NCBI GenBank assembly: GCA_947176685.1
Contig: CAMWRL010000074.1
Coordinates: forward strand, 1-8,351
Source of the DNA: an uncultured Ruminococcus sp.
GTDB lineage: Bacteria; Bacillota; Clostridia; Oscillospirales; Ruminococcaceae
Length of the DNA stretch: 8,351 nucleotides
Direction: 5' to 3'
Part shown: piece by piece, positions 1 to 5,953 of the stretch
Numbering within the stretch: position 1 is the first letter of the stretch
Layout of the letters: every line of letters begins with the position of its first letter
Translations under genes and position numbers: made by a program
The notes under the pieces: model-generated
What the model saw: the letters and a program-made list of their open reading frames with translations, nothing else
Database searches by the model: none
Told to the model about the DNA's origin: nothing

Positions 1-235
1 TTTCGCAGTATCCTGACGGAACGTGTCCGCCCACTTTCTTTACAGCAGTTCTTTTGTCATATACTACTTTAAACAGACCTCTTGATATATTACCTTTGTT
101 GCTTTCGATTTTCCTGTCAGAATACCATTCTACATACTGTATTGAACTCATTCCACGCTCAAAAGGCAATAATATTTTTCCGGTTACAAGTTCCGCACCG
201 CACACCGGACAAAACTTAAAATTAAGATTACTCAT
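1..235 (-). CDS. Small zinc-ribbon protein, third tandem copy, C-terminus cut by window edge
   Basis: This reading frame starts with ATG at 235-233 behind an AGGTGA ribosome site and stays open to position 2, giving 78 residues before the window ends. It begins MSNLNFKFCPVCGAELVTG and reaches a GYCE sequence at residues 75-78. This matches the two complete neighbours upstream, which have the same CPVC pair near residue 9 and a GYCKxC pair near the end, so the fourth cysteine should lie just outside the window. Residues around 34-40 (YVEWYSD) align with YVWWYSE of the copy at 552-809. Four cysteines in two CxxC pairs suggest one structural zinc site in the cytoplasm. The layout resembles the short CPxCGKEM...YCxxC proteins of the DUF6487 type, but I could not test that. 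No function is known to me. It lies 16 nt downstream of the second copy and is probably in the fabH-fabK transcript. Confidence 0.8.
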   Translation of the reverse strand, partial: MSNLNFKFCPVCGAELVTGKILLPFERGMSSIQYVEWYSDRKIESNKGNISRGLFKVVYDKRTAVKKVGGHVPSGYCE

Positions 236-251
236 ATTCTCACCTGTTTTT

Positions 252-533
252 TTATATGTCAGTGGCTTCAAATTCCGTAAAGATTCTGTTACATTCTTTG
301 CAGTAGCCTGCCGGATTAGCTATTCCCCAGGTCTGTATGGTAAACGATTTATCACATTTTTTGAAAATGTTTTTAACAGGGTGTCCCTCGTACTTTTCCA
401 GAGTTTTGTCAGAATAATATTTCCCCTCAGTCTCAAATAATTCAGTTATTCCATATGGTGCATGATACTTAATATTTCCGGTATCAAGTTCTTTACCGCA
501 TACTGGACAGTACTTAAAACTTAATTCACTCAT
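252..533 (-). CDS. Small zinc-ribbon protein, second tandem copy (93 aa)
   Basis: A complete 93-residue protein beginning MSELSFKYCPVCGKELDTG. C9 and C12 form one CxxC pair and C78 and C81 (GYCKECNRIF) the other, as expected for a single zinc-ribbon fold with a long insert. The insert, residues 20-75, is charged and aromatic, carries an extra C60, and differs strongly from the other two copies, while both ends are well kept. No signal peptide or membrane segment is visible, so it should be cytoplasmic. An AGGAAA ribosome site lies about 8 nt before ATG. The gene sits 18 nt after the first copy and 16 nt before the third, fitting one leftward transcript from fabH. The layout resembles short DUF6487-type proteins. 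The function is unknown, and I see no catalytic motif. Confidence 0.82.
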   Translation of the reverse strand: MSELSFKYCPVCGKELDTGNIKYHAPYGITELFETEGKYYSDKTLEKYEGHPVKNIFKKCDKSFTIQTWGIANPAGYCKECNRIFTEFEATDI

Positions 534-551
534 AATGGGATTTCCTTTTAA

Positions 552-809
552 TTAAAATTCCGCAAAAATCCTGTCACATTTTTTGCAGTACCCAGCCGGA
601 ATATTCATTCTGTCAACAGTTTTTTCTTCGTATTCGTCCGGTATCGTCCGGAATAAAAATGAACCTTCATTCAGACGTTTTAAAATAATATTATTTTCGG
701 AATACCACCATACATAGTCTGTAATTGAACAGCCTTTTGGTATTACAAGTTTTCCGGTATCAAGTCTCTTACTGCATACGGGGCAGTATCTGAAAATCAA
801 TTCGCTCAT
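552..809 (-). CDS. Small zinc-ribbon protein, first tandem copy (85 aa), overlaps fabK stop
   Basis: An 85-residue protein starting MSELIFRYCPVC. C9/C12 and C75/C78 (GYCKKCDRIFAEF) are the two zinc-binding pairs. The middle is variable but shares a YVWWYSE stretch with the third copy. Its ATG overlaps the TGA of fabK in an ATGA (806-809), so translation is probably coupled to fabK, and I see no other obvious strong ribosome site. That linkage makes it the member of the triplet most firmly tied to fabK expression, though not evidence of a role in fatty-acid synthesis. Resemblance to short CPxCGKEM...YCxxC (DUF6487-like) proteins is by eye only. No enzyme motif, signal peptide or membrane segment is visible. 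Confidence 0.82.
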   Translation of the reverse strand: MSELIFRYCPVCSKRLDTGKLVIPKGCSITDYVWWYSENNIILKRLNEGSFLFRTIPDEYEEKTVDRMNIPAGYCKKCDRIFAEF

Positions 810-1732
810 CTGTTAAGAAGTTTTTCAGCCTGTTCCATAATTTCTTTTACAATAGCATCACAGGACTTTATTTCATTTACCATACCGGCGATAGCTCCGC
901 AAAGGAAAGAACCGCTTTCGAGGTCTCCGTCAACAACGGCACGTCTGAGTGCGCCTACAGTAAGTTTTTCAAATTCGTCCGGAGACAGTGTACCGTTTTT
1001 TTCGCCATTGGCAAGCTGTTTGGCAAACTTTGTCTTGATATTTCTGCACGGGTGACCGGTATAACGTCCTGTAACAATGTTGTCTGTGTCCTTAGCCTTG
1101 ATTACAAGGTCTTTGAAAGTCTGGTGAATCTGGCACTCTTCAGATGCGAGGAATCTTGTACCAATCTGCACGCCCTCAGCACCGAGCATAAACGATGCAG
1201 CCATACCACGACCGTCAGCAATACCGCCTGCGGCGATTACCGGAATCGAAACAGCGTCAACGACCTGCGGAACAAGGCACATTGTAGTATTTTCACCGAT
1301 ATGTCCGCCTGATTCAGTACCTTCGGCAATAACAGCGTCCGCACCGGCTCTTTCCATTCTCTTTGCAAGCGTAACTGCCGGTACTACGGGAATAACTTTA
1401 ACTCCGGCATCTTTCCAAGCCGAAATATACTTACCGGGATTTCCTGCGCCTGTTGTAACAACAGAAACACCCTCATCAATTACAAGCTGCGCCAAATCGT
1501 CAGCATTATCACTCATAAGCATGATGTTTACGCCGAAAGGCTTATCTGTATTTTCCTTACAGAGATGAATCTGTTCACGCAGATAGTCAATAGGAGCGTT
1601 GCCGCCTGCAATAAGTCCTATACCGCCGGCGTTGGATACAGCGGAAGCGAGTTTATGTTCGGCAACCCAAGCCATTCCGCCTTGAATAATCGGGTATTCG
1701 CAGCCCAGAAGTTCAGTAATTTTTGTTTTCAT
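806..1732 (-). CDS. fabK: Enoyl-[acyl-carrier-protein] reductase II (FMN-dependent)
   Basis: FabK reduces trans-2-enoyl-ACP to acyl-ACP, the last step of each round of type II fatty-acid elongation, using FMN and NAD(P)H in the cytoplasm. The 308-residue protein has the length and layout of the nitronate-monooxygenase-like TIM-barrel family. It has the N-terminal PIIQGGMAWVA segment (14-24), TTGAGNP (93-99), the GTESGGH signature (138-144) with the family's catalytic histidine at H144, and the FMN phosphate-binding AAGGIADGRG (167-176). The start is fixed by AAGGAG 8 nt before the ATG. It lies 65 nt downstream of fabH in the same direction and ends in an ATGA overlap with a zinc-ribbon gene. 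FabK enzymes are structurally unrelated to FabI and are known to be insensitive to triclosan. The closest alternative, a nitronate monooxygenase, is less likely given the GTESGGH motif and the fabH/fabD neighbourhood. Confidence 0.95.
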   Translation of the reverse strand: MKTKITELLGCEYPIIQGGMAWVAEHKLASAVSNAGGIGLIAGGNAPIDYLREQIHLCKENTDKPFGVNIMLMSDNADDLAQLVIDEGVSVVTTGAGNPGKYISAWKDAGVKVIPVVPAVTLAKRMERAGADAVIAEGTESGGHIGENTTMCLVPQVVDAVSIPVIAAGGIADGRGMAASFMLGAEGVQIGTRFLASEECQIHQTFKDLVIKAKDTDNIVTGRYTGHPCRNIKTKFAKQLANGEKNGTLSPDEFEKLTVGALRRAVVDGDLESGSFLCGAIAGMVNEIKSCDAIVKEIMEQAEKLLNR

Positions 1733-1797
1733 AATATTATCTCCTTTTAAGTTATTCTGCTCCCGAAAGAGCCGTAAATTATCAGCAGATGACAGTG

Positions 1798-2784
1798 TTA
1801 ATATTCAAGGACTATTCCGCCATATGTAAGTCCTGCTCCGAAACCTATCATTGCGAGTTTCTGACCACGTTTTATAATGCCTTTTTCGACAGCTTCGCAG
1901 AGCGCAAGCGGTATTGACGCACTGGAAGTATTTCCGTAGTGGTCAAGTGTCACGATAAATTTATCCATTGAAACACCTAATTTTTTAGCGGCGGTTTCAA
2001 TAATTCTGACGTTTGCCTGATGTGGTATGAACCAGTCAATATCTTCTTTGGTAATATTGATTTTTTCCGAAATAATCTCAAACGTCTTTGGCAGTACGTG
2101 GGTTGCGAACTTATATACTTCCTTGCCGTTCTGATAAAGCTTATGTAACGGATTCTTTGTAAAGCCGTCATCAAAGTCTTTGTCCACCTTTACTTCCGGA
2201 GCAACGTCTAAAGACCTTGCGCAGAGATAGCCTGCGCCGCTGCCCTCGGAAGCAAGATGTGAAGCGTAAAGCTTGCTGCTTCTCTCGACGACAGCCGCCG
2301 CCGCACCGTCACCGAAAAGTATACATGAAGACCTGTCTTCAAAGTCAATGAATCTTGAAAGGGCTTCGTTGGCAACAACAAGGACGTATTTCATATTATC
2401 ATCAGTTTCAAGAAAACGCCTTGCAGTATCGAGCGCATATATAAAACCAGTACAGGCGGCGTTGAGGTCAAATGCGGCGGCATTTACCGCACCTGTCTTA
2501 TCCTGAATAACGCTTGCCATGCTTGGGGTAAGGAAGTCTGACGTAACGGTTGTGGAAATTACAAGTCCGATATCTTCCGGAGCTATTCCGGCGTTTTCAA
2601 TAGCTTTCAAAGAAGCCTGAGTTCCCATATACCACGTTGGCTCCCAGCCTGCCATACGGCGTTCAGCTATACCCGTTCTTGTGCGAATCCATTCATCATT
2701 TGTTTCAACGAAACGAGTAAAGTCATCGTTGGTCAGTTTCTGTTCCGGTACATAACTGCCCAATCCTACAATATTAATTCCCAT
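1798..2784 (-). CDS. fabH: Beta-ketoacyl-[acyl-carrier-protein] synthase III
   Basis: FabH condenses a short acyl-CoA primer with malonyl-ACP to start fatty-acid chains. The 328-residue protein is full length for the family. The thiolase-fold triad is complete: Cys111 in DLNAACTGF, His255 in the IPHQAN box (253-258) and Asn285 in HYGNTSS. The glycine-rich C-terminal IGFGAGLTYGG (313-323) and the N-terminal NDEWIRTRTGI (29-39) are also typical. The start is supported by GGAGG about 12 nt upstream and a promoter with a perfect TTGACA box. It heads the leftward unit fabH-fabK-zinc ribbons and is divergent from fabD, which supplies its malonyl-ACP substrate. Primer preference (acetyl or branched) cannot be read from the sequence. 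No acyl-carrier-protein gene is present beside it. Confidence 0.96.
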   Translation of the reverse strand: MGINIVGLGSYVPEQKLTNDDFTRFVETNDEWIRTRTGIAERRMAGWEPTWYMGTQASLKAIENAGIAPEDIGLVISTTVTSDFLTPSMASVIQDKTGAVNAAAFDLNAACTGFIYALDTARRFLETDDNMKYVLVVANEALSRFIDFEDRSSCILFGDGAAAAVVERSSKLYASHLASEGSGAGYLCARSLDVAPEVKVDKDFDDGFTKNPLHKLYQNGKEVYKFATHVLPKTFEIISEKINITKEDIDWFIPHQANVRIIETAAKKLGVSMDKFIVTLDHYGNTSSASIPLALCEAVEKGIIKRGQKLAMIGFGAGLTYGGIVLEY

Positions 2785-2810
2785 AAGTCGAACTTCCCTC
2801 CAAAAAATAA

Positions 2811-2838
2811 TTTATAATTGCAAAATAACAGTTGTCAA
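2811..2838 (-). promoter_or_regulatory. Leftward sigma-A-type promoter for fabH-fabK
   Basis: On the minus strand, TTGACA (2838-2833, 6/6 consensus) is followed after 16 nt by TATAAA (2816-2811). Transcription would start near 2804, giving a leader of about 20 nt with the GGAGG of fabH directly after it. The -35 box shares five base pairs (2833-2837) with the rightward promoter's -35 box. A second, weaker leftward candidate lies upstream: TTGCAA at 2922-2917 and TAAAAT at 2899-2894, spacer 17. Confidence 0.65.
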
Positions 2839-2860
2839 ATCTGAAAAATTATGTTATAGT
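2832..2860 (+). promoter_or_regulatory. Rightward sigma-A-type promoter for fabD-aroE operon (distal)
   Basis: TTGTCA (2832-2837, 5/6) is followed by a 17-nt spacer and TATAGT (2855-2860). A start near 2867 would give an untranslated leader of about 180 nt before fabD. The 8-bp palindrome TGTATACA (2866-2873) lies at the predicted start site. It is too short to call an operator. Confidence 0.55.
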
Positions 2861-2960
2861 ATTATTGTATACAGAATCAAAGTACACACTTCTATTTTAA
2901 ATCATTTCCGGATTTTTTGCAACGATATTTTATGGATTTGTCAGTTCATACTAAAATATT

Positions 2961-2990
2961 GTGACTTCCTACAAATAATTATGTTAAAAT
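2961..2990 (+). promoter_or_regulatory. Candidate proximal rightward promoter with extended -10 before fabD
   Basis: TGTTAAAAT (2982-2990) reads as an extended -10 (TGn plus TAAAAT, 5/6). A poor -35, GTGACT (2961-2966), lies 18 nt upstream of the TAAAAT. A start near 2997 would give a leader of about 50 nt. The fabD ribosome site (AAAGGA) lies about 11 nt before its ATG. This could be the main fabD promoter or a second one. Confidence 0.4.
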
Positions 2991-3046
2991 CAGGTTATTT
3001 TTTACAATAGCTGTATGCACTATAAACAGAAAGGATTTTTATTATT

Positions 3047-3946
3047 ATGACTATTTCACTTTTTTCCGGACAGGGTTCGCAGTACACCGGAATGGGAAAA
3101 GACTTCGCAGAAGTCCCCGAACTCAGAAGCATTATTGACACTGGTTCAGAAATTCTTGAACGTGACCTTATGGCAGTTCTTACAGAAATACCGCAGGAAG
3201 AACTTTCGCTTACAATAAACGCTCAGCCGGCTATCATGACAGTATCGCTTATGGCTCTTGAAGCCGCTAAACAGAAAGGTTTCACATTTGACGGCGTGGC
3301 AGGACATTCGCTCGGTGAGTACGCCGCAATGCAGGCTTCCGGAATGATAACCCTTGAAGACGCATTCCGTTTGATAAAGGCAAGGGCAGAAGCTATGGAC
3401 GAAGCCGCACGCACAAACAAGGGTACAATGGCGGCAGTTATGAAAGTTGCTCCGGAAACCGTTGAGGAAGTATGCACAAAGGCTGTCAATTATGTTGCAG
3501 CTGTAAATTACAATTCTCCTGTACAGACAGTCATTGCCGGTACTGTAGAGGGCGTTGAGGAAGTATCAGAGATTTTCAAGGAAATGAAAGCCCGTGTTGT
3601 ACCGCTGAGCGTTGCCGGAGCGTTCCACTCAAAGCTTATGCAGACTGCCGCCGACAAGTTCTATGAAACTGCAAAGACTATAACTTTCAAAGCACCGGAA
3701 GTTAAATACTACTCCAACGTTACAGGCGGCGAACTTACAGACTTCACGGATATGCCTGCACTTCTCGCAAAGCATATTGTATCGCCTGTCAGATTTACGT
3801 CCGAACTCGCAGCAATGCAGAATGACGGTGCGGACAGATTCGTTGAGTTCGGAGCAGGCAAGACGCTTACCGGACTTGTAAAGAAAACTCTTAAAGACGT
3901 TACAGCGTTCAATATAGAAAATATGGACGGTCTTTCAAATTTATAA
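3047..3946 (+). CDS. fabD: Malonyl-CoA:acyl-carrier-protein transacylase
   Basis: FabD transfers malonyl from CoA to ACP, making the extender unit used by FabH and the elongating synthases. The 299-residue protein has the family's normal length. Visible active-site elements are the oxyanion-hole GQGSQ (8-12), the nucleophile Ser88 in GHSLGEYAA (86-94), the carboxylate-binding Arg113 in IKARAE, and His194 in GAFHS (191-195). The C-terminal VEFGAGKTLTGLVKK (266-280) is also typical. The first gene of the rightward unit, it is preceded by one or two promoters and a leader of 50-180 nt. Aro genes follow it rather than the fabG, fabF and acc genes common in Firmicute fab clusters. aroE starts 17 nt after its stop. 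Confidence 0.96.
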   Translation: MTISLFSGQGSQYTGMGKDFAEVPELRSIIDTGSEILERDLMAVLTEIPQEELSLTINAQPAIMTVSLMALEAAKQKGFTFDGVAGHSLGEYAAMQASGMITLEDAFRLIKARAEAMDEAARTNKGTMAAVMKVAPETVEEVCTKAVNYVAAVNYNSPVQTVIAGTVEGVEEVSEIFKEMKARVVPLSVAGAFHSKLMQTAADKFYETAKTITFKAPEVKYYSNVTGGELTDFTDMPALLAKHIVSPVRFTSELAAMQNDGADRFVEFGAGKTLTGLVKKTLKDVTAFNIENMDGLSNL

Positions 3947-3963
3947 TAAGGAGATTTAAAAAA

Positions 3964-4800
3964 ATGAACAAATATGCTTTAATCGGACACCCTCTCGGAC
4001 ATTCAATGTCACCGCTTATTCATGAAAAACTTTTCGCCCTCAGCGGCATAAGCAACGTTTCCTATGAACTTGTTGATATTGCACCGGAAGACCTTCCGGA
4101 AAGCAAAGAACTTATAAAATCATTCAGGGGTCTGAATGTTACGATTCCGCACAAACAGAACGTTATACCGTTTATGGACGAACTCGGCGAAAGTGCTGAA
4201 CGTTACAACTCTGTAAACTGTATAAGCAACGATAACGGAAAACTTACAGGCTACAACACCGACTGCGACGGATTTCTTATGTCAGCCGAAAAGCTTCCGA
4301 TAAGCGAGAATGTTGTTGTTTTAGGCTGCGGAGGAGTCGGACGTATGATGGCTATTGAAACGGCTCTGCACGGCGGTAAACTCACTCTTGCAGTAATTCC
4401 GCAGGACGTTAAGAACGCTCAGGTTCTTATGGCTGAAATTCTTTCAAAATGCAGTGAGGCATCTGTAAGAATTGCAGACATTGCAACCCTTGATGAAAGT
4501 TTTGACCTGATTGTAAATGCTACTCCGGTCGGAATGTACCCGAAAGTTGACAACTGCGCAGTTTCGGATAGCCTCATAGAAAAGTGCGGCAGTGTTTTTG
4601 ACGCTGTATACAACCCTACTGAAACGCTTCTGATGAAAAAGGCACGTTCACAGGGCAAGACAGCAGTCGGAGGTGCTTCAATGCTCGTGTATCAGGCTGT
4701 AAAGGCTCACGAAATATGGTATGGCGGAAAGTTTGAAACAGAAGATATTGACAAAATAATCAAATCTGTTGAGGAATCCGTAAACGCCATGAATAAGTAA
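3964..4800 (+). CDS. aroE: Shikimate dehydrogenase (NADP-dependent)
   Basis: AroE reduces 3-dehydroshikimate to shikimate in aromatic amino-acid synthesis. The 278-residue protein carries the substrate-binding GHPLGHSMSP (8-17), catalytic Lys64 in NVTIPHKQNV (58-67), Asp100 in the YNTDCDGF segment (97-104), the Rossmann loop GCGGVGR (121-127), NATPVGMYP (185-193) and the C-terminal GGASMLVYQA (236-245), where Gln244 is the expected substrate contact. The start is set by AAGGAG about 9 nt upstream. It follows fabD closely. Its pathway partner aroK lies 1.8 kb downstream, separated by three small non-pathway genes. The NADP-loop neighbourhood lacks an obvious NRT arginine motif, so cofactor preference is assumed from the family. 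Confidence 0.95.
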   Translation: MNKYALIGHPLGHSMSPLIHEKLFALSGISNVSYELVDIAPEDLPESKELIKSFRGLNVTIPHKQNVIPFMDELGESAERYNSVNCISNDNGKLTGYNTDCDGFLMSAEKLPISENVVVLGCGGVGRMMAIETALHGGKLTLAVIPQDVKNAQVLMAEILSKCSEASVRIADIATLDESFDLIVNATPVGMYPKVDNCAVSDSLIEKCGSVFDAVYNPTETLLMKKARSQGKTAVGGASMLVYQAVKAHEIWYGGKFETEDIDKIIKSVEESVNAMNK

Positions 4801-4849
4801 TGTGAAATTCTGCAATAAATGAAAATTACTTTGCATATGAAATAAACGG

Positions 4850-4878
4850 GTTACAGACTGAACGGACTGTGCTGTAAC
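4850..4878 (+). other. Hairpin directly upstream of a strong ribosome site
   Basis: GTTACAG (4850-4856) pairs perfectly with CTGTAAC (4872-4878) over a 15-nt loop. The stem ends just before the ribosome-binding stretch at 4882-4893. It is not followed by a T-run, so it is unlikely to be a terminator for aroE. It could be an RNA-processing site or protect the downstream message. I see no good promoter in the 96-nt gap between aroE and the next gene. Confidence 0.4.
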
Positions 4879-4881
4879 TTT

Positions 4882-4893
4882 AAAGGGGGTGAT
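4882..4893 (+). promoter_or_regulatory. Extended Shine-Dalgarno that decides a non-AUG start
   Basis: AAAGGGGGTGAT matches the complement of the usual 16S rRNA tail (AAAGGAGGTGAT) at 11 of 12 bases, the exception allowing a G-U pair. Seven nucleotides after its GGGGG core lies ATA (4897-4899), in frame with the membrane-protein gene. The overlapping GTG at 4889-4891 opens a frame that stops at once. Confidence 0.7.
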
Positions 4894-4896
4894 TAT

Positions 4897-5289
4897 ATAA
4901 AAAATCTGTACTCCTCACGACAAGTTTTAATTATCAGATATATAATTTCAATAGTTATCTGTATCTGTTCAATTTTTGCAGGTGATAACAATAGTTTCAG
5001 AATATTTATGGCATCGGTAATAGTAATGATTCTGGGAGTAATGTTTATTAGTTTTCTGTTCTGGAAAGGTTTTGATGACGGTAGATTTCTGCCGTTCTAT
5101 TCAGAAAGCAATCTCAACAACAGGGATTTTATTTTGCGGTTCTGCGGAATAATAACAATGTATGGCACTGCTGCTGCTTCAATATTAGGAACAGTGGGAG
5201 AGAATTTTTCCGGCATAATCATTTCTTTGATTATTATTGCTGCCTGTATTCTGGAAAGTGTTTTTGCTTTCAAATCAAAAAATAATTAA
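4897..5289 (+). CDS. Small four-helix membrane protein, apparent AUA start (130 aa)
   Basis: I do not recognise this protein. The first ATG in frame (5008) would give 93 residues. That ATG lacks a ribosome site and falls inside a predicted membrane helix. The frame stays open upstream to 4846, and a near-perfect Shine-Dalgarno (4882-4893) places the start at ATA 4897, giving a natural N-terminus (M)KNLYSSRQ and 130 residues. Four hydrophobic segments follow, at about 9-28, 36-57, 78-99 and 104-125, with a polar loop around 58-77 and a basic tail ending FKSKNN. It is therefore an integral membrane protein with no visible catalytic motif. Either AUA is used as a rare start or an ATG mutated to ATA and expression is reduced; a sequencing error is also possible. 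It lies 96 nt after aroE and 29 nt before the first LRR-type gene, in one probable transcript. Confidence 0.6.
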   Translation: MKNLYSSRQVLIIRYIISIVICICSIFAGDNNSFRIFMASVIVMILGVMFISFLFWKGFDDGRFLPFYSESNLNNRDFILRFCGIITMYGTAAASILGTVGENFSGIIISLIIIAACILESVFAFKSKNN

Positions 5290-5318
5290 AATTATCATAA
5301 GGAGGGTGATTTTCAGCT

Positions 5319-5951
5319 ATGGAAAAGTTTGAAATAGATGCAGAAGGTACTCTTACAGCGTATCACAACGAAAACAAAGACATAACAGAATTAACTGTTC
5401 CGGACGGCGTAAAATATTTGAATAAAAGTATTTTTAAAGAATATGGAAATATTGGCACTCTTATACTTCCCGATAGTTTTCAGTATATAGAGAGAAAAGA
5501 TTTCATTTATGTTTCGCCTTCAAGAAGTTTGTGTCACGCTTCTGTGCATACAGTAATATATCGTGGTGTGAAATTCAGTCCGTCATTTTATGTAAGGGAC
5601 ATATTTGTAATGATACGTGACAAGGACTATTCCTGTGTACTGTCCCATGACCTGAAATATCCTGTTATTTTACAGATTTATTTCAATGACGGCGATGACA
5701 TTACAACAGCATACATAAAAAAGAATTTCAAGAAATTTTTTGTTTTTCTGATAAACGAGCTTGATGTTCAGAACAGATTAGGATTTTCAATGCACATAAA
5801 AGATGCACTCAACATTATAGAAAGGCTTGTCAAATCCGGAAAATTCATAACTAAACGCAATATAGAAACTTATATTAAGATTGTCGACGAAAAGGAATGT
5901 TATGAAGTTTTCGATATGCTCAACGAATACAAAGAGGAGAATAATTTTTAG
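5319..5951 (+). CDS. Short LRR-type protein, tandem copy 1 (210 aa)
   Basis: Unknown function. Residues 22-57 (ITELTVPDGVKYL..., then IGTLILPDSF) look like one to two BspA-type leucine-rich repeats of the LRR_5 kind, in which a VP or LP-D-x-V/F step recurs about every 23 residues. Residues 98-206 are predicted helical, with an ankyrin-like rhythm (AYIKKNFKKFFVFLINE; KDALNIIERLVKSGKFITKRNIE; CYEVFDMLNEYKEE). There is no signal peptide, membrane segment or sortase motif, so it should be cytoplasmic, unlike the secreted BspA proteins. Start choice is supported by AAGGAGGGTGAT 8-19 nt before the ATG. It is followed after 2 nt by a paralogue nearly identical in its C-terminal half. The last codons (AAAGAGGAG) double as the ribosome site for that gene. 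A protein-binding role is only a guess from the fold. Confidence 0.8.
   Translation: MEKFEIDAEGTLTAYHNENKDITELTVPDGVKYLNKSIFKEYGNIGTLILPDSFQYIERKDFIYVSPSRSLCHASVHTVIYRGVKFSPSFYVRDIFVMIRDKDYSCVLSHDLKYPVILQIYFNDGDDITTAYIKKNFKKFFVFLINELDVQNRLGFSMHIKDALNIIERLVKSGKFITKRNIETYIKIVDEKECYEVFDMLNEYKEENNF
5610..5939 (+). repeat. 330-bp tandem repeat unit 1 (C-terminal half of LRR copy 1)
   Basis: This block aligns without gaps to 6248-6577 at an offset of 638 nt, with about 30 mismatches by hand count (roughly 91% identity). It includes a 53-nt exact match (5751-5803) and, after a single mismatch, a further 38-nt exact match (5805-5842). Confidence 0.9.
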
Positions 5952-5953
5952 TT

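Noticed and set aside
54..440. 128-residue plus-strand open frame
   Set aside because: It is antisense to two zinc-ribbon genes whose frames show conserved cysteine pairs and ribosome sites; it has no motif or ribosome site of its own.
1759..1772. Small hairpin with a TTCG loop between fabH and fabK
   Set aside because: The stem is five pairs with one G-U and has no T-run; it may add local stability, but fabH and fabK are probably co-transcribed.
2866..2873. TGTATACA palindrome as a regulator operator
   Set aside because: Eight base pairs with no symmetric extension occur by chance in A+T-rich DNA; it does not match the FapR or FabT sites I know.
2899..2917. Possible terminator or attenuator in the fabD leader (AAATC paired with GATTT, followed by Ts)
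   Set aside because: The stem is only five pairs and mostly A-T, too weak to call.
5008..5289. 93-residue version of the membrane protein starting at ATG 5008
   Set aside because: There is no ribosome site before it, the frame is open for 54 codons upstream including a full hydrophobic helix, and a strong Shine-Dalgarno sits at 4882-4893.
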